Source: Nonlabens sp. Ci31 | GTDB lineage: Bacteria > Bacteroidota > Bacteroidia > Flavobacteriales > Flavobacteriaceae | Length of the DNA: 64,000 bases | Assembly (NCBI RefSeq): GCF_012974865.1 | Contig: NZ_CP043633.1 | Coordinates: forward strand, 372,001-436,000 | Reading direction: 5' to 3' | Shown here: piece by piece, positions 26,811 through 35,007 of the stretch | Numbering within the stretch: position 1 is the first letter of the stretch | Layout of the letters: every line of letters starts with the position of its first letter | Notes under the pieces: model-generated | What the model was told of the DNA's origin: nothing | The model's database searches: none | The model's input: only the letters and a program-made list of their open reading frames with translations | Made by a program: the position numbers and the translations under genes

Positions 26811-26844
26811 AAAACCTTTTTCCCGAACTTAAAGGGGAGGTTTT
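26811..26844 (+). terminator. Hairpin, copy A of a repeated terminator-like element
   Basis: AAAACCTTTTTCCC pairs with GGGGAGGTTTT around a 9-base loop, 43 bases after the secreted protein gene. A closely related hairpin is at 27861-27895. Confidence 0.6.
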
Positions 26845-26868
26845 AAATTGATTCCTTTATACCAAATT

Positions 26869-26910
26869 AAATTCCCAAAGGATAGAATCTATTCTAAGCT
26901 TTGGGAATTT
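26869..26910. terminator. Second hairpin between convergent genes
   Basis: A 12-bp perfect stem, AAATTCCCAAAG/CTTTGGGAATTT, whose loop contains a further AGAAT/ATTCT stem. It lies between the secreted protein gene and the minus-strand small membrane gene and may serve either. Confidence 0.6.
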
Positions 26911-26982
26911 GTCGTTCTAAGAAAAGCTTTTCTATAACCTAAATTTACAATCCTCATTGGAGCAACTGTAAATCACCCCTTC

Positions 26983-27186
26983 CTATTTTAAATAACTTCT
27001 AACCTGTATACACCTATAAAATTGCTGCACCCACTGCAGTAAGCAAAGGTAACAGAGTATATAAAAAATAGGGATATAGCCATTGTCTAGCTGGCTCTTG
27101 GTAAACAAATCAGCTGCTGCAAGAATTATTATAGTAAGAGCTATCAACCAAATCATGGTAAAAATTAATACCCTTTTATTGGTCAC
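26983..27186 (-). CDS. Small membrane protein, function unknown
   Basis: 67 residues with two membrane helices (VLIFTMIWLIALTIIILAAA and IPIFYILCYLCLLQWVQQF) and a short basic tail. A TATTTTTG sequence lies 104 bases upstream at 27290-27297. No family recognised. It lies in a low-coding block between two related hairpins. Confidence 0.5.
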   Translation of the reverse strand: MTNKRVLIFTMIWLIALTIIILAAADLFTKSQLDNGYIPIFYILCYLCLLQWVQQFYRCIQVRSYLK

Positions 27187-27325
27187 ACTAGTTTACCAAA
27201 TAAATCAAATAAACCATTTTGATCAAAACTAATTAGCCAGGCTTCAAGAAGCTAGTTATTCCTGTAGCCCTATTTGGGTATTTATGTAGCAAAAATATAC
27301 TCGAAGAAAAGAGCCACAGCACTGT

Positions 27326-27785
27326 TCATAAGGGGAAAAGAAAATATACCTCAGATGAAGTGTCGTTGATACTATAAATTATGGTTCCATCTTCTTTTGC
27401 TATCTGAAATATGGTCGGATTCCATTTTTCCGATTCTGCTCCTTTAATCCAAAAGTTCACTTTTTTTTGATCTGCTAAAGTTACTTTTATACCTTCATAT
27501 GCTGCATTACGGGAATCATACCCAATATTTTTAGATAGTAAAAATACCTGTGTCTGACCTGTAATCTGTAATTGTAATTGAGATTTTGTGATCTTTGTTG
27601 TATGAAATCTTCTGTCGTTCGTTATTTTTTTTATAGTAAGTTTCTACTTTCTTTATTTTCCCTGTTTTTAAAATCAGAGCGTTTTCAAAAGTAAATAACG
27701 TAGGAGCTGCAAAATAAAAAGCACTTAGAATGCAAGTAACTCCAAAAATCAAACTCTTTATAGCCCAATACCGTTTACTTTTCAT
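27326..27785 (-). pseudogene. Frameshifted gene for a small secreted or membrane protein
   Basis: The frame from ATG 27785 (MKSKRYWAIKSLIFGVTC, a signal or anchor helix) runs to KIKKVETYYKK and then meets a run of eight A at 27625-27632. As written it stops at 27531. With seven A the frame continues ITNDRRFHTTKITKS..., through LQLQITGQTQVFLLSKN, NIGYDSRNAAYEGIKVTL and KKVNFWIKGAESEKWNPTIF, to a TGA at 27326-27328, giving about 153 residues. The restored part looks far more protein-like than the short end. Real mutation, slippage site or sequencing error cannot be told apart. No family recognised. Confidence 0.6.
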
Positions 27786-27809
27786 ACTAGGGAGACATAA
27801 CATTTCTTA

Positions 27810-27849
27810 AAATTCAAAGGTGCGGACTGAAGTCTGCACCTTTGAATTT
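27810..27849 (-). terminator. Long inverted repeat, terminator-like
   Basis: A 14-bp perfect outer stem AAATTCAAAGGTGC with its complement, and an inner GACT/AGTC stem. On the minus strand it is followed by TTTTAAG. It lies between fabH and the frameshifted gene. Confidence 0.65.
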
Positions 27850-27860
27850 ATCTTTTTATC

Positions 27861-27895
27861 AAAACCTTTTACTCAGTCCTAAAGGGTGAGGTTTT
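27861..27895 (-). terminator. Hairpin, copy B of the repeated terminator-like element
   Basis: AAAACCT and AGGTTTT close a hairpin; about 70 percent of the bases match copy A at 26811-26844, including AAAACCTTTT and AGGTTTTAAA. It lies 50 bases after the fabH stop. Confidence 0.55.
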
Positions 27896-27944
27896 AAAAC
27901 TGTACAAATATTTTAGAAAGACTCCTCCCTACCCCATTATTAAA

Positions 27945-28952
27945 TTACCACTTTATAACAGCACTACCCCAAGTAAAACCACTACCAAAAGCGGCGAGAA
28001 CAATTGTGTCACCTTCTTTAATTTTACCTTCTTCCCATGCTTCACAAAGCGCAATAGGAATAGAAGCTGCTGTAGTATTACCGTATTTCTGGATGTTGTT
28101 ATACACCTTATCGTCAGCCAATTGGAATTTTCTTTGAATAAATTGAGAGATACGCAAATTGGCTTGGTGTGGTACAAGCATATCGATATCGCTTACTTCA
28201 AGACCATTGGTTTTAAGACCTTCCATGATGACTTCAGAAAAACGAACGACGGCATTCTTAAACACAAACTGTCCATTCATATAAGGATAATAAGGGATAT
28301 CTTCTTGTGGATTCTCCTCTATTAATTGTGGAACCCAGTGGTTGGTTGAAGGGCCTTTTAAGGACAATTCTAATGCGTGTTTTCCTTCACTGTGTAAATG
28401 AGTAGAGAGAATTCCGTGACCTTCTTTTTCAGATCTAGAAACTACCGCTGCTCCTGCTCCATCTCCAAAAATGACTGACACATTTCTACCACGAGTGGTA
28501 AAGTCAAGTCCGCCACTGTGATTTTCTGATCCTATGACCAAAACATTTTTATACATACCCGTTTTTATAAACTGATCTGCAACAGAAAGAGCGTAGATAA
28601 AACCACTACATTGATTTCTTACATCCAGTGCTGGACAGGTATGAATACCCATTAAATCCTGCACTTGCACGCCACAACCAGGGAAATAATAATCTGGTGA
28701 TAGGGTCGCAAAAACAATTAATTCTATATCGTCTTTGGAAACATTAGCGCGTTCTAGAGCAATTTCAGCAGCTTTAACACCCATAACCGCAGTAGAATTG
28801 CCATCACCTTTTTTGATATGACGACGTTCTTTGATACCCGTACGTTCCTGAATCCAGGCGTCATTAGTATCCATAATTTTAGAAAGGTCGTCATTAGTCA
28901 CAACGTTCTCCGGAACATATTTACCCATTCCGGTTATGCGAGAAGTATACAT
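27945..28952 (-). CDS. fabH: 3-oxoacyl-ACP synthase III (KAS III)
   Basis: 335 residues. It starts fatty acid synthesis by condensing an acyl-CoA with malonyl-ACP. The catalytic triad is present: Cys115 in RNQCSGF, His in VPHQANLRI (near 260) and Asn in YGNTTAASIP (near 290). The C-terminal GSGFTWGSAVIKW is typical. In Bacteroidetes the enzyme often takes branched starter units, which is not testable here. Here it is not next to plsX or rpmF as in many bacteria. Divergent from the alkB-like gene. Confidence 0.93.
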   Translation of the reverse strand: MYTSRITGMGKYVPENVVTNDDLSKIMDTNDAWIQERTGIKERRHIKKGDGNSTAVMGVKAAEIALERANVSKDDIELIVFATLSPDYYFPGCGVQVQDLMGIHTCPALDVRNQCSGFIYALSVADQFIKTGMYKNVLVIGSENHSGGLDFTTRGRNVSVIFGDGAGAAVVSRSEKEGHGILSTHLHSEGKHALELSLKGPSTNHWVPQLIEENPQEDIPYYPYMNGQFVFKNAVVRFSEVIMEGLKTNGLEVSDIDMLVPHQANLRISQFIQRKFQLADDKVYNNIQKYGNTTAASIPIALCEAWEEGKIKEGDTIVLAAFGSGFTWGSAVIKW

Positions 28953-29027
28953 AAATTAATTTTAATTGTGCGCAAGATAAGTGACAGCCTTAGTATCTTG
29001 CTAGCGTTACATCATAATTTGATATGC

Positions 29028-29627
29028 ATGCATAATAAGTTATTTCCAGATCCATTTCCAGATATCCCAGATGCTACGGTACATTATGAGGCTGCCTTTT
29101 ACGCTTTCGCGAAAGCGGAACATCTAAAAGCCACATTACTAGAACAAACCCCGTGGAGACAAAATAAAATCCAGCTGTTTGGCAAGGTGCACGACGAGCC
29201 GAGGCTCACCCAATTATATGGAGATCCAGATATCGCATACGGCTACAGCGGTATTAATTTTAAAGCCTTACCATGGACAGAAACTTTAAAACAGATCAAA
29301 GCCGATGTCGAAAAAGCAGCAGGAACCACCTTTAACATTTGTCTGATCAATCAATACCGCGATGGACGAGACTCCAATGGCTGGCATGCCGATAATGAAG
29401 CCGAACTGGGTAAGAATCCTGTCATCGCTTCCATTAGTTTAGGACAAGAACGCTTCTTTCATTTAAAACACAACACTAATAAAGACTGGCGATTTAAGTT
29501 CTTACTAGAACATGGCAGCCTTCTTCTTATGAAAGATCATACACAACATACTTATAAACATCAAATCGCTAAAACAAAAAGAGCCATCGATTTGCGGATT
29601 AATTTGACTTTTAGAAAGGTGGTTTAA
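29028..29627 (+). CDS. AlkB-like 2-oxoglutarate/Fe(II)-dependent dioxygenase
   Basis: 199 residues from ATG 29028; the frame is open farther upstream but only as antisense to fabH. AlkB enzymes repair alkylated bases by oxidative demethylation. The iron ligands are visible: HxD in GWHADNE (His120, Asp122) and His178 in TYKHQI; the 2-oxoglutarate-binding arginines are in LRINLTFRK. YGDPDIAYGYSG and NICLINQYRDGRDSNGWH match the ALKBH2/3-like branch. Palindrome copy 6 encodes AFAKA at residues 26-30, upstream of the catalytic core. Confidence 0.9.
   Translation: MHNKLFPDPFPDIPDATVHYEAAFYAFAKAEHLKATLLEQTPWRQNKIQLFGKVHDEPRLTQLYGDPDIAYGYSGINFKALPWTETLKQIKADVEKAAGTTFNICLINQYRDGRDSNGWHADNEAELGKNPVIASISLGQERFFHLKHNTNKDWRFKFLLEHGSLLLMKDHTQHTYKHQIAKTKRAIDLRINLTFRKVV
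29102..29117. repeat. Interspersed palindrome, copy 6 (inside alkB-like gene)
   Basis: Exact 16-bp core, followed by GAA. It is read as Tyr-AFAKA-Glu-His in the variable N-terminal region of the dioxygenase. Confidence 0.9.
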
Positions 29628-29839
29628 TAAGCAGCAGGCAAGTTGATTCTGAATTGAGGTTGCGATCTGAATAAGATATAGATGAATGGCATAATTTAGA
29701 CCTTATCATTAAAAATAATTAGCCTGTCACATCTGAAATTGCTTTTTTTATTCCTGCTGTATTTGTTAAGAGTTGTATAAAATGCAGTTGTTATTCCCTA
29801 CCTTTTGTAATCCTTCGAAAATAGAACGACTTTATACTT

Positions 29840-30133
29840 ATGGCAAAAGCAAAAGACATTCTTAAAAATCTTGATGAACGCGCAATAGACCGCATCGTAG
29901 AAATGGGCTGGGAAGACCGCACCCCTTTTGACGCGATTGAGGCACAGTTTGGTGTTACAGAAAGTCAAGTCATCAAGATCATGCGCAGCGAGATGAAAGA
30001 AAGCAGTTTTAGAATGTGGAGAGCGCGCGTTCAAGGCCGCTCCACAAAGCATCGCGCACAAAGAGATCCTGAAATGAGTCGCTTTAAATGTACTATGCAA
30101 CGCTCTACTGGGAACAAGATTGCTAAAAGGTAA
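29840..30133 (+). CDS. TIGR03643/DUF2805 family protein
   Basis: 97 residues matching a small conserved family of unknown function: RAIDRIVEMGWEDRTPFDAI, FGVTESQVIKIMRSEMK, SSFRMWRARVQGRSTKH. The layout suggests a DNA-binding helix-turn-helix-like fold with a basic C-terminus (STGNKIAKR), but no role is established. It is monocistronic. No feature was seen in the 212 bases between it and the alkB-like gene. Confidence 0.85.
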   Translation: MAKAKDILKNLDERAIDRIVEMGWEDRTPFDAIEAQFGVTESQVIKIMRSEMKESSFRMWRARVQGRSTKHRAQRDPEMSRFKCTMQRSTGNKIAKR

Positions 30134-30286
30134 AAAAGACTTAAGAAGGCTAGCGCTGTAAAACAGAAGAATAAAGACCAGTCCTAGTATCATTCCAGAT
30201 TCTGAGTTGTCCTATTTTATTTTGCTATTAAATGATTTAGTCATTTGAAATGAATCACTTTATTTTACAATGGCATACCTATTGCC

Positions 30287-30294
30287 TAGATTTG
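30287..30294 (+). promoter_or_regulatory. -7 promoter element (TAGATTTG)
   Basis: Matches TAnnTTTG, 29 bases before the alpha/beta hydrolase start. The -33 position has only a T-rich stretch. Confidence 0.45.
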
Positions 30295-30323
30295 AACGTT
30301 CTTAAATAGTTCTATATCAAATC

Positions 30324-31277
30324 ATGAAAAAGTTACTCTTCCTTTTATTGTTTTTACCTCTCGCAAGTATTGCCCAAGATGCTTTTTCTAAAAAGAAAGC
30401 ACAGCAACCTGCTAAAGATCTTACTGAGGTAAACATCAATGAAAATATTCAGGGTACGCTACTCACCCCTGATACTGTTGAAAAAATACCACTTGTCATT
30501 ATCTTGTCCGATCAAGGTGCGATGGACCGCAACGGTAACGAACGCAGAACTAGAAGTAATTCTTACCAGCAACTCGCCGACTCACTTCTTTCTAAAGGAA
30601 TCGCGACTTATAGATACGACAAACGTATTTTAACGCAAATAAAAAATCGAAAACCTAGTGACAAAACACTTTTTAGTGATTACGTTATAGATGCAAAACA
30701 AAGCGTTTTATTCTTTAAAGATGACAGCCGATTTTCTAAAATTTTTATCGCTGGTCACGGGCAAGGTTCTTTAGTAGGAATGCTGGCTGTAGATAAAGAT
30801 GTCGATGGTTTTATATCACTCCACGGAGCTGCACAATCCATAGATGCATTAATCGTACAACAAATTGCAAAAGAAATCCCTGGACTGGATAAAGTAGCTG
30901 CGGCAACTTTTGAAAAAGTAAAAAACTCTAAAGAGCCTATTGAGGCTATTGAGCGAGATTTATACACTGTCATAGGTCCACAAATCCAAGCTTTTATGAA
31001 ATCATGGATGCAATACGATCCTACTGATGAAATTAAAAAACTACAAATTCCTATTTTGATTATCAATGGCTCAAAAAACAGACAAGTAGATCCCTCTGAA
31101 GCAGCTTTATTGAAAGAAGCCGTTCCTCATGCTCAACTAGAGCTCATAGAGGATATGAATCACGTTTTTAAAATAGTGGGAGAAGATGAAATTGTGGCTT
31201 CAAAAAGCTATATAGATCCTAATTTTCCTTTGAGCAGTCAGTTAGTAAAGCTGATAACTGATTTTGTAAAGAGCTGA
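30324..31277 (+). CDS. Secreted alpha/beta hydrolase
   Basis: 317 residues with a signal peptide (LLFLLLFLPLASIAQ). The fold is that of a serine alpha/beta hydrolase: VIILSDQGAMDRNG near the oxyanion region, nucleophile Ser in GHGQGSLVG, acid Asp in the ILIINGSKNRQVDPSEA strand, His in EDMNHVFK. It probably acts on an ester or peptide substrate in the periplasm; relatives are annotated as S9-type peptidases or esterases. No helical cap can be defined by eye. A gene for a DUF819 membrane protein follows 127 bases later. Confidence 0.85.
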   Translation: MKKLLFLLLFLPLASIAQDAFSKKKAQQPAKDLTEVNINENIQGTLLTPDTVEKIPLVIILSDQGAMDRNGNERRTRSNSYQQLADSLLSKGIATYRYDKRILTQIKNRKPSDKTLFSDYVIDAKQSVLFFKDDSRFSKIFIAGHGQGSLVGMLAVDKDVDGFISLHGAAQSIDALIVQQIAKEIPGLDKVAAATFEKVKNSKEPIEAIERDLYTVIGPQIQAFMKSWMQYDPTDEIKKLQIPILIINGSKNRQVDPSEAALLKEAVPHAQLELIEDMNHVFKIVGEDEIVASKSYIDPNFPLSSQLVKLITDFVKS

Positions 31278-31404
31278 TTTAGTCCCTACTATTTGATTAT
31301 TTCTAAATCGCTTAAGTGCTGTTGCGCCCAGCAGGTAAGAAAGAGAAATGATCTCCAACAACTTCACATAAAATTGTATTTTGCAGCTGTTAAATATTCC
31401 CTTT

Positions 31405-32733
31405 ATGATTTTTCAAGATGCAGTAGAAACAGTAAAAGACACCACGCCCTTTATCACTCAGGATACGGTAGTTTTTGGTTTACTAATGATTTCGTTAGCT
31501 GCAGTTTTTTATACATCATCTCAAAAGGAAGGATTCTGGTCTGTGTTTTATAAGTTCATTCCCGCACTTTTAATGTGCTATTTGATTCCGTCTATTTTAA
31601 GCTCTACAGGCTTAATTTCTCCTGACTGGACTACCGTAACTGAAGATGGTACCGTTACTAAATCAAGTTCCTCCTTATACTTTATGGCTTCTCGATATTT
31701 GTTGCCAGCCGCGCTGGTACTCATGACACTCTCTATTGATTTAAAAGCGGTTTTTAATCTTGGTCCCAAAGCCTTGATCATGTTTTTAACTGGTTCTGTA
31801 GGAATTATTATAGGTGGTCCTATAGCTATTTTAGTTATAGGAACTATTTCTCCAGAGACCGTAGGTGGTGAAGATTACAGTGCGGTTTGGCGAGGACTTT
31901 CTACCATAGCTGGGAGCTGGATAGGTGGCGGTGCAAATCAGACTGCCATGCTAGAAGTATACCAATTTGATCCATCCAAATACGGAGGAATGTTACTGGT
32001 TGACATAGTCGTTGCTAACTTATGGATGGCCCTATTACTTCTAGGAATAGGATCGAGCGCAAAATTTGACAAATGGTTTGGTGCAGATTCAAGTTCTATC
32101 GAAAAGCTTAAAAAGACGGTCTCTGAATATTCAGAAAGCGTCAAAAGAGAAGCTACTTTTACAGATATGCTGGTGATGCTAGGTATTGGTTTTGGAGCTG
32201 TAGGAGTCGCTCATTTTGGAGCTGATTTTATTTCGGCATCATTAGATGGACATAAGGCTATTGCAGGTAATATTTATTTAAGTTTCTTGACCAGTCAGTT
32301 CTTTTGGCTTATTTCTATAGCTACCGTTTTAGGGATTATATGCTCCTTTACACCTTTGAAAAAATATGAGGGGACTGGTGCCAGCCGTATAGGTAGTATT
32401 TTTATCTATATTTTAGTCGCGACCATAGGAATGAAGATGGACCTCAGGCAAGTAGTAGATAACCCGTGGTTATTAGGGGTTGGTTTGGTATGGATGGCTA
32501 TTCATGCGGGACTTTTAATACTAGTAGCAAAATTGATCAAAGCACCTTATTTTTTCCTTGCTGTGGGAAGTCAGGCTAACGTAGGTGGAGCAGCGAGTGC
32601 CCCTGTGGTAGCAGCAGAGTTCCATCCGTCTTTAACAACTGTAGGAGTTTTACTGGCTGTTTTTGGCTATGTAGTCGGCACTATAGGTGCCATTGCATGC
32701 ACCCTTTTAATGCAACTAGCAGCCACTTCCTAG
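31405..32733 (+). CDS. DUF819 family integral membrane protein
   Basis: 442 residues from ATG 31405 (MIFQDAVETVKDTTPF); a TTG start eight codons earlier is possible. It has about eleven or twelve hydrophobic segments, with the family motif GSWIGGGANQTAMLEVY in the middle and GSQANVGGAASAPVVA near the C-terminus. These two Gly/Asn-rich re-entrant-like repeats suggest an inverted-repeat transporter fold. The transported substrate is unknown. Possibly co-transcribed with the lipoprotein gene 60 bases downstream. Confidence 0.88.
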   Translation: MIFQDAVETVKDTTPFITQDTVVFGLLMISLAAVFYTSSQKEGFWSVFYKFIPALLMCYLIPSILSSTGLISPDWTTVTEDGTVTKSSSSLYFMASRYLLPAALVLMTLSIDLKAVFNLGPKALIMFLTGSVGIIIGGPIAILVIGTISPETVGGEDYSAVWRGLSTIAGSWIGGGANQTAMLEVYQFDPSKYGGMLLVDIVVANLWMALLLLGIGSSAKFDKWFGADSSSIEKLKKTVSEYSESVKREATFTDMLVMLGIGFGAVGVAHFGADFISASLDGHKAIAGNIYLSFLTSQFFWLISIATVLGIICSFTPLKKYEGTGASRIGSIFIYILVATIGMKMDLRQVVDNPWLLGVGLVWMAIHAGLLILVAKLIKAPYFFLAVGSQANVGGAASAPVVAAEFHPSLTTVGVLLAVFGYVVGTIGAIACTLLMQLAATS

Positions 32734-32793
32734 CTGGTTTTATTGCCGTATGTTAAACTTATGATGCATATTTGCAACCATTAAATTTTTACC

Positions 32794-33504
32794 ATGAAAA
32801 AAGTGCTTTTCCTTCTTATAGGCCTCACATTTATTATCGCTTGTAGCAATTCTAATTCCAATAATTTCTCTGTCTCTGGAACAGTCGACGGGATAAAGGT
32901 TGGTAAAATTTACTTACAGCGGCTACAAGATTCTGTTTTAATAGATGTAGATTCTGCCATGTTTAATGGAAACTCTGATTATACCTTAATGACCAGACTA
33001 GATCAAACAGAAATCATGTACTTGCATCTAGATGTTAAAGATGGTACTGAGTTTAATGACCGAGTATTATTCTTTGCAGAAGACACCACTATGACCATTA
33101 ATTCTTCTTGGGATAAATTTGAAAAAGACGCAGTTATTAGTGGCTCTAAAAATCAAGATATTTATACCGTTTATAAGAAGAATAGTAATAGGCTTAATAA
33201 AGTGTACACGGACTTGGTAAAAAGAAGCATGTCTCTTACTGATGAGACACGAACAGTTGCAATATCTGATTCTATCAATACTGCTTATGACAAGTATTTA
33301 AGGAAAAAAGTATTGTATGCTATTAACTATGCACAATTACATAAAGAAAAGGAAGTGGCTCCTTATATATTAATTAGTGAAGCTAGCGAGGCTAATCCTA
33401 TTTTATTAGATAGTGTCTATCAAAAAATGCCAAAAAAAATTCAGACAACTGTTTATGGAAAACAACTGTCTGAATTAATTAAAAGTTATAAGAGTAACTT
33501 ATAG
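32794..33504 (+). CDS. DUF4369-type lipoprotein
   Basis: 236 residues. A lipobox (FIIACSN) marks a lipoprotein. Residues about 24-125 form a beta-rich DUF4369 domain (FSVSGTVDGIKVGKIYLQRL), which in Bacteroidetes often precedes a thioredoxin-like domain. Here only a helical segment follows (VYKKNSNRLNKVYTDLVK ... IKSYKSNL) with no CxxC, so the thioredoxin part is absent. Its end overlaps the convergent next gene by six bases. Confidence 0.8.
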   Translation: MKKVLFLLIGLTFIIACSNSNSNNFSVSGTVDGIKVGKIYLQRLQDSVLIDVDSAMFNGNSDYTLMTRLDQTEIMYLHLDVKDGTEFNDRVLFFAEDTTMTINSSWDKFEKDAVISGSKNQDIYTVYKKNSNRLNKVYTDLVKRSMSLTDETRTVAISDSINTAYDKYLRKKVLYAINYAQLHKEKEVAPYILISEASEANPILLDSVYQKMPKKIQTTVYGKQLSELIKSYKSNL

Positions 33505-33762
33505 AGCGTTTACTCTATCTATAAGTCCTTTTCCTTTAGTTTCTAAATCAGCTTTCACTGCTTTAAGGTGTGTTTTGCGACTTTCTACTTTGCGGTTGTT
33601 TACTCTCGAAATCAACTCATCAAAAGTTGCTATAGAGTCGTCTACGATTTTTTCAGATTCAGCTGTTTTCTCTGGGTTAACTGCTTGAGAAATAAGTGCT
33701 GCTTCAATGATATCTCCTAATACGAAATTAATGTCTTGTTTAAGATCTTTAATACTTGCCAT
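33499..33762 (-). CDS. Small conserved helical protein
   Basis: 87 residues, all helical and charged (MASIKDLKQDINFVLGDII ... EKTAESEKIVDDSIATF). It resembles small uncharacterised proteins found in flavobacteria, but I cannot name a family. It has no signal sequence, so it is cytoplasmic. A TATTTTTG promoter element lies 18 bases before the start. Its end overlaps the convergent lipoprotein gene by six bases. Confidence 0.75.
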   Translation of the reverse strand: MASIKDLKQDINFVLGDIIEAALISQAVNPEKTAESEKIVDDSIATFDELISRVNNRKVESRKTHLKAVKADLETKGKGLIDRVNAL

Positions 33763-33780
33763 AATAATTTTAATTTATTG

Positions 33781-33788
33781 CAAAAATA
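33781..33788 (-). promoter_or_regulatory. -7 promoter element (TATTTTTG)
   Basis: On the minus strand TATTTTTG, then CAA, 18 bases before the start of the small helical protein gene. No matching -33 TTG. Confidence 0.5.
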
Positions 33789-33936
33789 GTGAATAAAAGC
33801 CTTATTCATTCACATAGATATATATTAGAAAGCTTTGGGCTTTAAAATTAGAGCAGTTTTATCAAATTCCACTTAGCTACAAGAGCAACTGCATTCTTGT
33901 TTTGTAAAAAATAAAATTACCGCAAACTACTTTAAG

Positions 33937-34347
33937 CTATTCCCCTTTGTATAGAACAAAATTGCGTTCTGTCTCAAAAAGTTTGATCTCTAGATCGTAT
34001 TTGGGATCCAATTTTGCTTTAATCTTATTATAAATAACAAAAGCTATGTTTTCTGCCGTGGGATTTAGGTTAGCAAATTCTGGAACTTGTTCATTCAAGT
34101 TCTTATGATCAAAGGCATTTTCTACCTCTTCTTTGATGATGTCTTTAAGGATTTTAAGATCAATCAAATAACCCGTCTCAGGATCTACTTCTCCAGTAAC
34201 GCCTACTTCTAGATCATAATTATGACCATGAAAATAAGGGTTGTTACACAAACCGAAAATTTGTGCGTTTTTCTCATCACTCCAGTCCTTGCGGTGTAAA
34301 CGGTGAGCGGCATTAAAATGGGCCTTTCTATATGCGGTTAGTCTCAT
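33937..34347 (-). CDS. 6-pyruvoyl-tetrahydropterin synthase / QueD family enzyme
   Basis: 136 residues, typical length. Zinc-binding His residues are visible in KAHFNAAHRLHR and NPYFHGHNYDLEVGV. It also has the catalytic Cys (FGLCNNPY) and Asp-His (FDHKNLN) and a C-terminal Glu in LFETERNFVLY. Members act on dihydroneopterin triphosphate to make carboxy-tetrahydropterin (queuosine route) or pyruvoyl-tetrahydropterin; which one cannot be told here. The stop and start overlap with idi (34344-34347, four bases), so it is translated from the idi transcript. Confidence 0.88.
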   Translation of the reverse strand: MRLTAYRKAHFNAAHRLHRKDWSDEKNAQIFGLCNNPYFHGHNYDLEVGVTGEVDPETGYLIDLKILKDIIKEEVENAFDHKNLNEQVPEFANLNPTAENIAFVIYNKIKAKLDPKYDLEIKLFETERNFVLYKGE

Positions 34348-34856
34348 GATATATGGGTATAAAATTTTTCAAAAATAATTTTGAACCACTCCGTATAAAT
34401 TTCTGGTTGCTGTATCATATCTTCTTTGATATCTTGAGCGGTCATCCATTTATAAGAAGCAACTTCTTCTGGGTTGATTTGCGGAGCGCCGTTGAAATGA
34501 CCTATCATCACATGATCAAATTCATGCTCTGTAAGTCCATTATCGAAAGGAGCTATATAAATGAAATGGAATAGTTCTTTAAGCTCGGTTACAAATCCCA
34601 TTTCTTCCATGAGTCTGCGCTTTCCTGCTGCGATGTTAGTTTCTCCATCTCGTTGATGACTGCAACAAGTATTGGTCCATAAACCAGGGGAATGATATTT
34701 TCCCAAGGCTCGCTGCTGTAGCATAATTTCATTTTTGTCGTTTACTACAAAAACAGAAAACGCCCGGTGCAATAATGCCTTTTCGTGAGCTTCAATTTTT
34801 TCCATAAGACCGACTTGCTCATCGTTCTCATTTACTAAGATTACTTGTTCGATAAT
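34344..34856 (-). CDS. idi: Isopentenyl-diphosphate delta-isomerase, type 1, apparent ATT start
   Basis: Interconverts IPP and DMAPP for isoprenoid synthesis. The Nudix-like domain is intact with active-site Cys in TNTCCSHQ, Nudix helix RRLMEEMGFV and Glu-rich LTEHEFDHVMIG. The first ATG (34805) gives 153 residues and lacks the conserved first strand. In the same frame directly upstream is IIEQVILVNENDEQVGL, the expected N-terminus, preceded by a stop at 34857-34859. The only available start for it is ATT at 34856, giving 170 residues. A TACTTTTG promoter lies 17 bases upstream of that ATT. Overlaps the downstream pterin synthase gene by four bases. Confidence 0.85.
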   Translation of the reverse strand: MIEQVILVNENDEQVGLMEKIEAHEKALLHRAFSVFVVNDKNEIMLQQRALGKYHSPGLWTNTCCSHQRDGETNIAAGKRRLMEEMGFVTELKELFHFIYIAPFDNGLTEHEFDHVMIGHFNGAPQINPEEVASYKWMTAQDIKEDMIQQPEIYTEWFKIIFEKFYTHIS

Positions 34857-34873
34857 TTATATAATTTATTCAA

Positions 34874-34881
34874 CAAAAGTA
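34874..34881 (-). promoter_or_regulatory. -7 promoter element of idi (TACTTTTG)
   Basis: TACTTTTG on the minus strand predicts transcription starting about 14 bases before the ATT codon at 34856 and 65 bases before the first ATG. The position fits the upstream start better. Confidence 0.55.
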
Positions 34882-35007
34882 CAAAAGGAAAACAATTGAT
34901 TCCTTAAACATTTACTAAGTAGTTTAATAGCATCATTCATTACAAAATGATCCAGCAGGGATTGCTTTTGCACAGCTTTATTTCCTTAGAAATGTACTTT
35001 TGAAATA

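Noticed and set aside
26983..27186. Small two-helix membrane protein as toxin of a toxin-antitoxin pair
   Set aside because: No antitoxin-like partner or antisense RNA was seen; only the frameshifted gene and hairpins are near.
28818..29027. A 70-codon N-terminal extension of the alkB-like gene
   Set aside because: This part is antisense to fabH and has no family resemblance; the ATG at 29028 gives the normal length.
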